A stretch of DNA of 37,048 nt, taken from positions 1 through 37,048 of the forward strand of contig CAMDWA010000026.1 in NCBI GenBank assembly GCA_945877855.1. Direction: 5' to 3'. Every line of letters starts with the position of its first letter. Position 1 is the first letter of the stretch. Below are positions 25,010 through 32,841 of this stretch, piece after piece. The stretch is from Thermoflexus hugenholtzii JAD2 (GTDB lineage Bacteria; Chloroflexota; Anaerolineae; J036; Brachytrichaceae). A program made the translations under genes and the position numbers. The notes beneath the pieces were generated by a model. The model saw only the letters and a list, made by a program, of their open reading frames with translations. It had not been told where the DNA came from and did no database searches.

Positions 25010-25156
25010 GAGAAATGGGTGAATGAGTGGATAAATGACTGAATGAGTGAATGAGAAAGGATGAAGGATGAAGGATGAAGGATGAAGTTTTTAATCCTCA
25101 TTTAGTCATTCACTCATTCCTTCATTCACTCATTCACCCATTCACCCATTCACTCA
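25010..25156. repeat. Long heptad-repeat hairpin (GAATGAG / CATTCAC, with GGATGAA)
   Basis: The left half has GAATGAG-like units (about 25018-25050) and four GGATGAA units (25057-25085). The right half has about eight CATTCAC or CATTCCT units (about 25103-25155). Read on the minus strand it begins in the hydrolase stop codon (TCA at 25154-25156) and ends directly before the dehydrogenase ATG. It is the longest such element in the window. Same family as 18975-19042. Confidence 0.87.
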
Positions 25157-26206
25157 TTTAATAATATGCCCGAAGAAGGTGTCGCTAAAGCGTTGAGCAG
25201 CATCAAACACGGGGCCATGACCTGAACCTTCAAACATTTCCATTTGCACACTGCCGCCTTGGTCGGCGTAGCGTTGTAGCACATTGCGAATTTGAGTCAC
25301 CATCATTTGCGGCGGAAAAACCGCATCGCCCGGCCAGCCCGGGATGATGCCCATCTTGCCGAGGGTGCCCATCTCCCACGCTGAGCCATCGGCCACCACG
25401 ATATCGGCGCTGCCATGCACCCACAAAATCGGCGGCTTGGGGGTAATGTCAACAATGCCAGCCCAGTTGCAATATTTGCCCGATAGGGCATTGAGAATGC
25501 CGCGTGTGCCAGGCGCGATACCGGGCCAATTGGCCGAAGGGGTAAAGTCGCCGGGGTAGCCGTCGTCTCCCGTGACCGATTTCAACAATTCATCGACAAT
25601 CATGTCTTCACGCTCGGCTGGCTCGCGGTGGCTGGCAGCCCAATACGACGAGTTGATGACATTACGCGGCGAGAGTGGCGATTCTGACGAGCGGTCGCCA
25701 TTGGCAATGCGTTGGGCAAAGTCGGGATTGCCCGTGCCACCGCCCGAACCGGCATAATCGGGGTAGCATGGGGTTCCATCAACATGCGTGCCACCAAAGC
25801 CATAGGGCGAGACAGGGTCAATAAAGGTGAGCGAGGCAACTTGCGTGGGTCGATCCATCGCATAGGCTGCAACGGCAGCGCCACCCGTTGACCAGCCAGA
25901 CAAATGCACTGGCTGTGTGATACCCAACGCTTGCACGAGCGCATAAGTATCATCGGCCCAATCACGCAACCCACGTGTGGCGTCAATCGGCAGGCGCTCG
26001 GTATCGCCAAACCCGCGCATGTCGGGCATGATGAAGCGGTAGCCAGCGGGCGCGTTTGGCATGATATGCTCATAAAATCGGCCTGTCGAGAGGTTGCCAT
26101 GGATCAAAATAGCAGGGATGCCATCATCGGGGCCATAGGCCAAATAATGCATCTTCAAACGCGAAGTTTGAACATAATGAGAGGTAACACCGGGTAATAA
26201 ATTCAT
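25154..26206 (-). CDS. Alpha/beta-hydrolase
   Basis: 350 residues, no signal peptide. Oxyanion motif HGN at 36-38, nucleophile elbow GWSTGG with Ser106, candidate Asp268 in GSADIVVADG, and His330 in GSGHGP complete a catalytic triad. A large lid insertion (about 135-255) sits between strands 6 and 7, with Asn/Gly/Pro-rich loops. Esterase, lactonase and C-C hydrolase activities are all possible. A GGAG lies 7 bases before the ATG. It is 15 bp downstream of the ferritin-like gene in the same operon, and its stop codon is supplied by the adjacent heptad array. Confidence 0.82.
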   Translation of the reverse strand: MNLLPGVTSHYVQTSRLKMHYLAYGPDDGIPAILIHGNLSTGRFYEHIMPNAPAGYRFIMPDMRGFGDTERLPIDATRGLRDWADDTYALVQALGITQPVHLSGWSTGGAAVAAYAMDRPTQVASLTFIDPVSPYGFGGTHVDGTPCYPDYAGSGGGTGNPDFAQRIANGDRSSESPLSPRNVINSSYWAASHREPAEREDMIVDELLKSVTGDDGYPGDFTPSANWPGIAPGTRGILNALSGKYCNWAGIVDITPKPPILWVHGSADIVVADGSAWEMGTLGKMGIIPGWPGDAVFPPQMMVTQIRNVLQRYADQGGSVQMEMFEGSGHGPVFDAAQRFSDTFFGHIIK

Positions 26207-26221
26207 AACGACTCCTTTTAT

Positions 26222-27457
26222 TTATTTTGCCAACGCCGCTTGGCGTTGGGCTGGCGAAACACTATGCTTGGCCACAATATCGCGGCATTCGTCAATTAAT
26301 GCTTGCAGCGTTTTTTGCTCCTGATAATGCGGCATCATTTTGGGAACCCATTTTTGCCCAAAACGCACATGCATAGTTTCGTCCATGATGTCATACATGA
26401 TTGCTTGCGCCGATTCCATATCGTTTTCAGCTAAATATTTTTGGTAGCTGTTATGCTTCAACTTAAATGAGTCAGCCTCGATGACATAAGTAAGGGCGCA
26501 GTAACGAATGAGCGGGTTAAATAATTGCCGCCAGCCATAGCTACCGATTGAGCATGGAAAGTCGGTAATGTGATAACCCAATTGGTTGAGGCGATTTTCG
26601 CCCAATTCTGAATGTCGCACCTCGTCCCAACAATGTCGCGCCACATCGTAATAAAACTCCCACTCCATGCCTTTTACCTCCCACAAAGTAGTGGCGAGCG
26701 TTTCGGCGGCCTGCATTTCTTGCACATAATTCGAAAATTGCCACAACATATACGCCATCACATCGTTTTCGTCGGGCATGGGGCTGCCCATCACTTGCAG
26801 CTTAAATCGCTCGTCGCGTTTGGCCTGTGAAAATGGCAGCAAGGTTGCATAAGCAGGTGGCGGAATCGGCAAGTCTTGGGCGGGCTGATCGCCATTCACC
26901 CCACCCATTGCGCTGACGACCTCTTTGGCAAATTGCAGCCAGCGCTGGGTTTGGCGACGTTTTTCGCCATTATTGGCCAATTCACCCACCACACGGTTGG
27001 CCCAATTGATCTGCGCCTTGAGTTCAGGAATAATGGTATTGAGGGTCAGGATGCTAGGATAGTCGTAGACGCTAAAGGTGGTGGCAACATAATGTTTGTA
27101 AGCCGCCAACAACTCGGTTTTTAACGCCAAATACACACCCGCAATCAATTCATAATCATGTTGGGCGCAGGCCAACGCCTCAATCGCCTTTTCGATACCG
27201 GCATCCACATCGCGGTCTGGGTTGGTAATACGCAACTCCCACAATCGGGTGCGGATGCGCTGGCTATGTTGCATATCAGCCCAAATATGATAGCCAATTT
27301 GCTTTTTTACTTCCCAGCGTTCTACCCCCGGCAACCAGCCCCCCAGCAAACGGGCGAGCTGGGTTTCGATCGCCTGATAACGCTTGAGTTGGTCAATATA
27401 GACCTTAGCTGTAGTGACAGATTGGACGTTCATTTTTATTGCGCTGTAGAACGGCAT
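26222..27457 (-). CDS. Ferritin-like di-iron protein, probable oxygenase or hydroxylase of unknown substrate
   Basis: 411 residues, largely helical. Two ExxH motifs, DEVRH (Glu279/His282) and DETMH (Glu360/His363), fit the metal ligands of a ferritin-like four-helix bundle with a di-iron centre; an early helix with HIWADMQHSQ (about 57-66) pairs with the first region. Similar bundles occur in DUF455-type proteins and di-iron hydroxylases, but I cannot place this one. The chosen ATG at 27457 has AGAGG upstream; an alternative ATG at 27433 lacks one. It sits 10 bp after dppC and 15 bp before the hydrolase, so it is part of the catabolic operon. The divergent unit contains a Rieske protein that could supply electrons (inference). 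Confidence 0.65.
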   Translation of the reverse strand: MPFYSAIKMNVQSVTTAKVYIDQLKRYQAIETQLARLLGGWLPGVERWEVKKQIGYHIWADMQHSQRIRTRLWELRITNPDRDVDAGIEKAIEALACAQHDYELIAGVYLALKTELLAAYKHYVATTFSVYDYPSILTLNTIIPELKAQINWANRVVGELANNGEKRRQTQRWLQFAKEVVSAMGGVNGDQPAQDLPIPPPAYATLLPFSQAKRDERFKLQVMGSPMPDENDVMAYMLWQFSNYVQEMQAAETLATTLWEVKGMEWEFYYDVARHCWDEVRHSELGENRLNQLGYHITDFPCSIGSYGWRQLFNPLIRYCALTYVIEADSFKLKHNSYQKYLAENDMESAQAIMYDIMDETMHVRFGQKWVPKMMPHYQEQKTLQALIDECRDIVAKHSVSPAQRQAALAK

Positions 27458-27466
27458 ACCGTGCCT

Positions 27467-28366
27467 CTACTTTGATCGTGGGTCAACCGCATCACGCAAC
27501 GCATCACCAATAAAATTGATCGAGACGACAGTAATGACGGTGAAGATGCCGGGCGCAACCCACGTCCAAGGCAGGTTTTCGAGAATGTCGAGGCTGCGGG
27601 CGCTCTCGACCATATTGCCCCAACTGGGTGTGGGGGGCTGCACGCCTTGACCCAAGAAGCTGAGACCAGCCTCGAGCAAAATGGCGTTGGCGATACCAAA
27701 GGTAGCGAACACCATGAGCGGGGCCAAGCATTGCGGCAAAATATGCACAAACATTTGCCGCGCTTTACTTGCGCCAAGGCTTTGGGCGGCGGTTACATAA
27801 TCGGTTTCACGCACAATCAGGGTTTGCCCACGGATCAGCCGCGCCAACTGCGGCCATGTCAATAACCCAATCACGGCCATAATCGCCAAGATGCTGTTGT
27901 CGGATGACAACAAGTTGGCGGTAATGGGGATAGAGGCCATGATGATGACGATGGGCGGGAAACTCATAATGACATCGGTGAGGCGCATGACAAAATTATC
28001 GACGATGCCGCCATAAAACCCGCTGATTAAGCCCAAGATGGTGCCGATGGTGACGGAGAGTGTGACTGCCACCAAGCCCACCATCAACGAAATGCGCCCA
28101 CCATAAATGGTGCGGGCAAAAACATCACGCCCAGTGCGGTCAGTGCCAAACCAATGTTCGACGGTGGGCGGCTTGGCACGGTTGAGCAGGTCATTTTTAA
28201 GCGGGTCATATTGGGCGATGAGGGGTGCGCCAATTGCCAAAATCGCCATTAATGCCACCATAAATAGCCCGATCACGGCCAATTTACTGCGCCTAAAACG
28301 TCGCCAAGCACGCGCGGTGGGGGTGAGCGGTGGCGGTGGTTTTTGTGGGGTAGAGGTATTTGACAT
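27467..28366 (-). CDS. Dipeptide/oligopeptide-type ABC transporter permease (DppC-like)
   Basis: 299 residues with the OppC N-terminal region (KLAVIGLFMVALMAILAIGAPLIAQYDP) and five further membrane segments. FGTDRTGRDVFARTIYGGRISL near residue 73 is the DppC/OppC signature, and AAQSLGASKARQMFVHILPQ near 192-211 is the ATPase-contacting loop. It pairs with the upstream DppB-like permease and the family-5 binding protein at 30442-32193. No ATPase genes (DppD/DppF) are in the cluster. Family-5 systems import peptides, nickel, opines or sugars, including sialic acid in some bacteria (established knowledge). Confidence 0.88.
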   Translation of the reverse strand: MSNTSTPQKPPPPLTPTARAWRRFRRSKLAVIGLFMVALMAILAIGAPLIAQYDPLKNDLLNRAKPPTVEHWFGTDRTGRDVFARTIYGGRISLMVGLVAVTLSVTIGTILGLISGFYGGIVDNFVMRLTDVIMSFPPIVIIMASIPITANLLSSDNSILAIMAVIGLLTWPQLARLIRGQTLIVRETDYVTAAQSLGASKARQMFVHILPQCLAPLMVFATFGIANAILLEAGLSFLGQGVQPPTPSWGNMVESARSLDILENLPWTWVAPGIFTVITVVSINFIGDALRDAVDPRSK

Positions 28367-28392
28367 GGGTTGATAGTAGGGTGACGAAACGC

Positions 28393-29349
28393 TTAACCAA
28401 AGCGAATTTTGGGGTTAATAAAGGCGTAGGCGATATCGGTGAGCAAATTGCAAATAAGCACGGTGGTGGCCGTGATGAGCGTAATCCCCATCACCAATGG
28501 AAAATCGCGCGAGTTGACCCCATCAACAAACACCGACCCCATACCCGGCCATGCGAAGATGGTTTCGGTAAAGACCGCACCCGCCAACAAATTGGGGATG
28601 GAGAAGCCGATCACGGTGACAATGGGAATCAATGCATTGCGCAGCGCATGACGCAAAATAACGATTGGCTCAGACAAGCCTTTGGCACGGGCGGTGGTGA
28701 CATATTGCTCGTTAATCACATCTAACATGCTGGCTCGGGTATAGCGCAACATACTAGCAATATAGTTGGCGCTTAAAATAAACGCGGGCAACGCCAAATG
28801 ATGTAGCGTATCTAGCACCGATTCTTCTTGCCCAAGGGTATGCATGCCCCCCGCCGGGAACCAACGCAATTGCAAACAAAATAAAAAGAGCGAACCTAAA
28901 CCGATTAAAAATGCTGGGGTGCTGACCCCCAAAAACACGCCAGCGGTTAAAATCATGTCGGGTAATGAGTATTTTTTGAGCGCAGAATAAATACCAAGTG
29001 GGACGCCGAGAGTGATACCGATCAATAAAGCACTCGACATTAATAACAAGGTGGCTGGAATGCGCTCAACGATGACGCGCAAGACAGGGTCATAGGTTTT
29101 GATGCGATAGCCCAGATTACCCTGCAAAACTTGGGCCAACCAATTAAAATAACGAATATATAAAGGCTGATCAAATCCAAATTCGGCCCGCATACGCGCC
29201 AACATGGCTGGGTCGGTGGCAAGCTCGGGGCTGATAAATGACGACATTGGGTCACCCGGGGCTAATGCAATGGCAATGAACACCACCATTGTGATGCCAA
29301 TAAGCACCGGTATATTGATAAAAATGCGGCGAAATATGTATTGGATCAC
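28393..29349 (-). CDS. Dipeptide/oligopeptide-type ABC transporter permease (DppB-like)
   Basis: 318 residues, six membrane segments. The N-terminus MIQYIFRRIFINIPVLIGITMVVF and the segment APGDP near residue 30 are DppB/OppB hallmarks, and TTARAKGLSEPIVILRHALRNA near 229-251 is the ATPase-contacting loop. It starts with GTG at 29349, with GGAG about 8 bases upstream. A 12-bp tandem array lies a few bases upstream of the ribosome-binding site. It overlaps nothing and is 26 bp before the DppC-like gene. Hetero-dimerises with that subunit. Confidence 0.88.
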   Translation of the reverse strand: MIQYIFRRIFINIPVLIGITMVVFIAIALAPGDPMSSFISPELATDPAMLARMRAEFGFDQPLYIRYFNWLAQVLQGNLGYRIKTYDPVLRVIVERIPATLLLMSSALLIGITLGVPLGIYSALKKYSLPDMILTAGVFLGVSTPAFLIGLGSLFLFCLQLRWFPAGGMHTLGQEESVLDTLHHLALPAFILSANYIASMLRYTRASMLDVINEQYVTTARAKGLSEPIVILRHALRNALIPIVTVIGFSIPNLLAGAVFTETIFAWPGMGSVFVDGVNSRDFPLVMGITLITATTVLICNLLTDIAYAFINPKIRFG

Positions 29350-29360
29350 AGAATGGCTCC

Positions 29361-29396
29361 TATTATCTCTACTATTATCTCTACTATTATCTCTAC
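29361..29396. repeat. Three perfect 12-bp tandem repeats upstream of the DppB start
   Basis: TATTATCTCTAC is repeated exactly three times. On the coding (minus) strand the units read GTAGAGATAATA and end about 11 bp before the GTG start, next to the ribosome-binding site. Perfect identity suggests recent expansion, so copy number may vary between strains. Confidence 0.8.
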
Positions 29397-29426
29397 TAAG
29401 GACGGCATAAAAATACAGGTTGACCT

Positions 29427-29491
29427 GATTTTACAATCCCTTGGCAAGCATAGGCCAGTAATCTAGCCCCTTGCAAAGGGATTGTGAAATC
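29427..29491. terminator. Imperfect inverted repeat after the aldolase gene
   Basis: Arms 29427-29442 (GATTTTACAATCCCTT) and 29476-29491 pair with one G-U type mismatch around a 33-nt loop. On the minus strand it lies 62 bp after the aldolase stop and before the DppB gene, so it may attenuate transcription inside the cluster. Confidence 0.55.
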
Positions 29492-29531
29492 GGCGTTTCC
29501 TCAATTCGTACCTCTTTTCGATAAATTAACT

Positions 29532-29639
29532 GTTGCGTAAGGTAGCGATATGTTATTTGACCGCAGGACGCTTGTCGTTGAAGATTTGGAACATCCGTTC
29601 CAGGTTGCGTAAGGTAGCGATATGTTCTTTGACCGCAGG
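29532..29639 (-). repeat. 36-bp direct duplication at the 3' end of the aldolase gene
   Basis: 29532-29567 and 29604-29639 are identical in 35 of 36 bases and exactly 72 bp apart, so they stay in frame. On the minus strand both encode PAVK-x-HIATLRN. In the upstream copy x is GAA (Glu); in the downstream copy the single difference makes it TAA, which is the present stop codon of the aldolase. Confidence 0.92.
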
Positions 29640-30359
29640 CACACCATAAGCCATTGGGCTACCGATATTGAGAAAGTTATAGCCCCAGCTCTTTTTCTCT
29701 TGTAATTCGGCAATATTGGTCAAGGTTGTGCCTGTAGCAATACCGGTCCCAGCAAGCCGTTTGGGCACATCACGCATGATATCCTGTACCTCTTTCGAGG
29801 CCATATTGGTAATTAGCCCCAATGAGGCCGATAAATCCATTGGCCCCACAAATAGCACATCGACACCCGGCACTTTGGCAATGGCATCTAGGTTCTCGTA
29901 GGCTTGCACACTTTCAATTTGTAAAATGACTACTGTCTCTTCGTTGGCGGTTTTAATCACATTTACCCAATCTTCGCCAGCAATCACCGGCCAGCTTGGC
30001 GAAATACCACGTTGCCCATAAGGTGGGTAACGCGCATATTGCACGGCCAATTGGGCTTCTTCTACCGTATTGATCTGCGGAACCATCACTGCAACAGCCC
30101 CGACGTCAAAAGCTTTTTTAATGAGGGCTGGGTCATTCCATGCCACACGAATCATAGGCGCAACCCCCTTGCTGCGAATGATCGATGGAATGGCATCTAA
30201 TTTCTCTGCGCCATAGGGGCCGTGTTCGGTATCGATCCATAAAAAATCGACTCCGGTCTTACAAGCTGAGGCAGCGACAAACGCCGTAGGCGCATCGAGC
30301 ACAGTGCCAAGCACTAACTCGCCATTTTTGATCTTTGCTTTAAGTGGGTTTGGATACAT
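29553..30359 (-). CDS. HpcH/HpaI-family class II aldolase
   Basis: 268 residues, TIM barrel, metal-dependent retro-aldol cleavage of a 2-keto-3-deoxy acid to pyruvate plus an aldehyde. Family motifs: IDTEHGPY near residue 41 (catalytic His), MIRV near 69, metal ligand Glu in LQIES near 146, and Asp in VGPMDLSASLG near 172. The C-terminal tail after PAVKEHIATLRN is a duplicated segment ending at a stop created by a Glu-to-TAA change, so it may differ from relatives in its last ~25 residues. Two aldolases (this and the sialate-lyase homologue) in one cluster suggest two-step breakdown or a mixed substrate. Hairpins flank the gene on both sides. Confidence 0.85.
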   Translation of the reverse strand: MYPNPLKAKIKNGELVLGTVLDAPTAFVAASACKTGVDFLWIDTEHGPYGAEKLDAIPSIIRSKGVAPMIRVAWNDPALIKKAFDVGAVAVMVPQINTVEEAQLAVQYARYPPYGQRGISPSWPVIAGEDWVNVIKTANEETVVILQIESVQAYENLDAIAKVPGVDVLFVGPMDLSASLGLITNMASKEVQDIMRDVPKRLAGTGIATGTTLTNIAELQEKKSWGYNFLNIGSPMAYGVPAVKEHIATLRNLERMFQIFNDKRPAVK

Positions 30360-30376
30360 GATGTATGGTTTTTGTA

Positions 30377-30430
30377 AGGGGCACGGTCGTGAGATTACTC
30401 ACGCGTGAGTAACCTCACGACCATGCCCCT
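30377..30430. terminator. 27-bp inverted repeat between the solute-binding gene and the aldolase gene
   Basis: Arms 30377-30403 and 30404-30430 meet without spacer (centre ACTCACGCGTGAGT) and have two mismatches, both able to form G-U pairs. It lies 11 bp after the binding-protein stop on the minus strand and 17 bp before the aldolase start. It probably lowers expression of downstream genes relative to the binding protein. Confidence 0.75.
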
Positions 30431-30441
30431 ACGCTATTCGT

Positions 30442-32193
30442 TTATTGCTTCGTCCACTTTTCAGGGTAAGCCATATAGCGGCCACCACCAGGTGAGGGGG
30501 TGTAGATAAAGTTGCCTAGTTTCTTGCTGGCAGCCCCATAACGGGTGCTTTCGAGCATATAACCACGCAAGGCTTCGTCGTTGCTCAATTGGCAAACCTT
30601 TTGATAGATTTCAGTGCGCTTGGCTGGGTCGCCTTCTACGCGACCAGCGTCGAGCAATTTGTCAAGCTCGGCATTCTTGATCACGTTGATGTTGATGCCC
30701 TTCGGCCATTCTTCGCTCGAGTGATGCGAGGTATAGATATTGTCAGGTTCTGGGCCGTTGCCAGCGCCAACCCATGCCAATGTCCACTTGGTTTCTTTGT
30801 TATAAAACTCAGTATTAAACGTTGGCACATCTACAAAGCGCAACTTCGTCTTCAGACCAATTTCCTTGAGTTGCTCTGAAATAACAGCCAACATATCTTT
30901 CGACAATTGGTCGCCATAATAGGTCAAGAATTCAACTTCGCCCAACTTCGCCAAATCAACATTGGCTTCTTTCAACAATGCCTTGGCCTTAGCGAGGTCA
31001 AACTTGTAGGGGTTGGCATTTTTGCTGTTATATGGCCCAGCTGGCGAGAAGAAACAATCGCTTGGCAAGGCTGTGCCTTTCCACAAAGTCTTGATGATGG
31101 TATCGCGATCAACCGCATGCATAATGGCTTGACGCACGCGCTTGTCATCCAATTCTTTGGTGCGCAAATTGAGATACATGGATTGACCAACCAATGACGG
31201 CCCTTCAATAATCTTCAAATCGGCATTGGCTTTTAGCTTATCAAGCTCGTCAACAGTGACATAAGTAAAGTCAATTTCACCCTTTTGCAAGGCGATCAAA
31301 GCAGTGCCAGCCTCGGGGAAATGGCGATTGATGATTTTATCAACCTTGGGCTTGCCACCATAGTAATCGGCAAAGGCTTCAAATTCGGTATATTGCCCTG
31401 CAACATACTTGGTCAATTTGAATGGGCCGCTGCCGATGATGCCGTTTTTCCACAAATCGCTCTTGGAGAGATCGGCAGGTGGCACGTTTTCAAATTGCTT
31501 CTTTTGAATGATGCCGATAAACGACAAAGTATCGAGCAAAGGAGTATTTGGCTTATCGAGCGCAATCTTGACGGTCTTAGCATCAGGGGCGCTTAGCCCT
31601 GCCAAAGTTTTGGCTGTGCCTTCAGAGTATTCTTTGCTACCGGTGATAGCCGTAAATGAGCCACCGTAGCGGCTGGCACCCTTATCAAGTTGGCGGCTGA
31701 TGGTGAAAACCACGTCGTCGGCTGTCACTTTCGAGCCATCATGCCATTTGGCATCACGCAAGGTGAATGTGACCGTCTTGCCGTCTGGCGCAACTTCCCA
31801 CTTTTCGGCCAAATCGCCGCACATCTTGCTCAGGCTTACATCGCAATAGCGCACCAATTTGCTCAGATAGAACTCGAAGCGATAGTGCCCCGCACCAGCA
31901 AAGAAATTGTCGAAACGCTCGGGGAAACCACCGGGGCCGACATCAAAACCACCAATGATGACATTAGCGGCATTGCTGGGGGCGGCCACCGCTGCGGGTT
32001 TAGGCGCTTCGGTAGGTTTGGCGGGTGCTGCCGGAACAGCCGTTGCGGCGGGCGCGGCAGGTGCGGTTGTTGCCGCTGGTGCGGCGGGTGCTGCTGTTGC
32101 AGCGGGTTTGGGTGCGGCAGTTGGGGTGGGTGCCGCACAGGCTGCTAGCGCCAATCCGGTCGCCATAGCCAAGGATATATATTTGTTTTTCAT
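30442..32193 (-). CDS. Family-5 extracellular solute-binding lipoprotein (DppA/OppA type)
   Basis: 583 residues. The lipobox ALAAC places the lipid-modified Cys at residue 19, followed by a ~50-residue Ala/Pro/Thr linker. The rest is a family-5 binding fold: DLAEKWEVAPDGKTVTFTLRDAKWHDGSKVTADDVVFT (first lobe, about 130-165) and VRQAIMHAVDRDTII (about 352) are its standard motifs. A good AGGAGG precedes the ATG. It serves the DppB/DppC permeases downstream. Given NanA-like and YhcH neighbours, a sugar acid such as sialate is as plausible a ligand as a peptide (inference); family-5 sialate transporters are known. Confidence 0.87.
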   Translation of the reverse strand: MKNKYISLAMATGLALAACAAPTPTAAPKPAATAAPAAPAATTAPAAPAATAVPAAPAKPTEAPKPAAVAAPSNAANVIIGGFDVGPGGFPERFDNFFAGAGHYRFEFYLSKLVRYCDVSLSKMCGDLAEKWEVAPDGKTVTFTLRDAKWHDGSKVTADDVVFTISRQLDKGASRYGGSFTAITGSKEYSEGTAKTLAGLSAPDAKTVKIALDKPNTPLLDTLSFIGIIQKKQFENVPPADLSKSDLWKNGIIGSGPFKLTKYVAGQYTEFEAFADYYGGKPKVDKIINRHFPEAGTALIALQKGEIDFTYVTVDELDKLKANADLKIIEGPSLVGQSMYLNLRTKELDDKRVRQAIMHAVDRDTIIKTLWKGTALPSDCFFSPAGPYNSKNANPYKFDLAKAKALLKEANVDLAKLGEVEFLTYYGDQLSKDMLAVISEQLKEIGLKTKLRFVDVPTFNTEFYNKETKWTLAWVGAGNGPEPDNIYTSHHSSEEWPKGININVIKNAELDKLLDAGRVEGDPAKRTEIYQKVCQLSNDEALRGYMLESTRYGAASKKLGNFIYTPSPGGGRYMAYPEKWTKQ

Positions 32194-32221
32194 TTTGCCT
32201 CCTCTTAAATTTTGTTGGTTT

Positions 32222-32251
32222 TTGATAGATTCAGTGAATTTAGTTTGACAA
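32222..32251 (-). promoter_or_regulatory. Possible promoter of the solute-binding gene
   Basis: Minus strand: TTGTCA (32246-32251) and TATCAA (32222-32227) with an 18-bp spacer, giving a start near 32215 and a leader of about 20 nt with a good Shine-Dalgarno sequence. Moderate match only. Confidence 0.4.
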
Positions 32252-32268
32252 TATCTTAGCCGTTTTCA

Positions 32269-32323
32269 CCAATTTCACGCTATTCGCCCTTGCTTAGGGC
32301 AAGGGTGAATAGCGTGAAATTGG
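32269..32323. terminator. 25-bp inverted repeat after the YhcH gene
   Basis: Arms 32269-32293 and 32299-32323 pair over 25 bp with one G-U mismatch and a 5-nt loop. It separates the regulator-YhcH unit from the transport and enzyme genes, about 55 bp after the YhcH stop. Confidence 0.75.
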
Positions 32324-32377
32324 CATACATCTTTTCTAAGTTGACATTGCCAAATTAAACTTGAATCAAAATCACAA

Positions 32378-32839
32378 TTAATTGACAGCCACTTTTACGA
32401 CAATTTTTTTAATCGCCATCGGCGCATCAATTGCCAAACGTGGAGCGTGGGCATCAAATGGGTAAAGCACAGCAAATTGCCCAGCTTGTAACCGCACTAA
32501 AATCACATCACTGGCAGCCACATCACCCAGCAAATAATCATGCTCGGTATGATATTGTGTGGTTACAGCTAGTTTTTCGATCGGTGTCCAGCCAATATAT
32601 TCTTCGCCCGACACCACATATTGCACGTCGATATAACGCCGATGTGCCTCATATTTTGCCCCTGCATGGGGTTTGCTGTTATACGACTGCACTTCGGCAT
32701 ACACATTGTCACCATCGATTACAGCCCGCCCATCGGGCAAAGCCGCCAAATCGGTTTGGCTTAAAAACTGAAATGCTTTTTCGAAATGGGGGGTCATGCG
32801 AATTTGCGCATGAATATGGGTTAAATTTGAAACAATCAT
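32378..32839 (-). CDS. YhcH/YjgK/YiaL-family protein (DUF386)
   Basis: 153 residues, a cupin-like beta-sandwich protein. Recognisable stretches: EVQSYNSKPHAGAKYEAH (about 50-67), RRYIDVQYVVSGEEYIGW (about 67-84) and the late FDAHAPRLA metal-site region. Family members accompany sialic-acid and other sugar-acid operons (YhcH in E. coli nan) and are thought to help open or mutarotate sugar rings (established association, mechanism debated). It starts 2 bp after the regulator's stop, so it is translated from the same mRNA. This is a main reason to read the cluster as sugar-acid catabolism. Confidence 0.88.
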   Translation of the reverse strand: MIVSNLTHIHAQIRMTPHFEKAFQFLSQTDLAALPDGRAVIDGDNVYAEVQSYNSKPHAGAKYEAHRRYIDVQYVVSGEEYIGWTPIEKLAVTTQYHTEHDYLLGDVAASDVILVRLQAGQFAVLYPFDAHAPRLAIDAPMAIKKIVVKVAVN

Positions 32840-32841
32840 AA

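Noticed and set aside
25009-25101. Extension of the MDR dehydrogenase (His/Ser/Phe-rich leader)
   Set aside because: It is a translation of the heptad array 25010-25156; the internal ATG at 25008 matches the family start.
23860-25156. CRISPR array
   Set aside because: Units are 7 bp and contiguous, with no 20-50-bp spacers and no cas genes.
31863-32248. Ala/Gly- or Pro/His-rich proteins in other frames over the lipoprotein linkers
   Set aside because: They are shadows of the repetitive Ala/Pro/Thr linker of the family-5 binding protein; similar shadows occur at 5267-5690.
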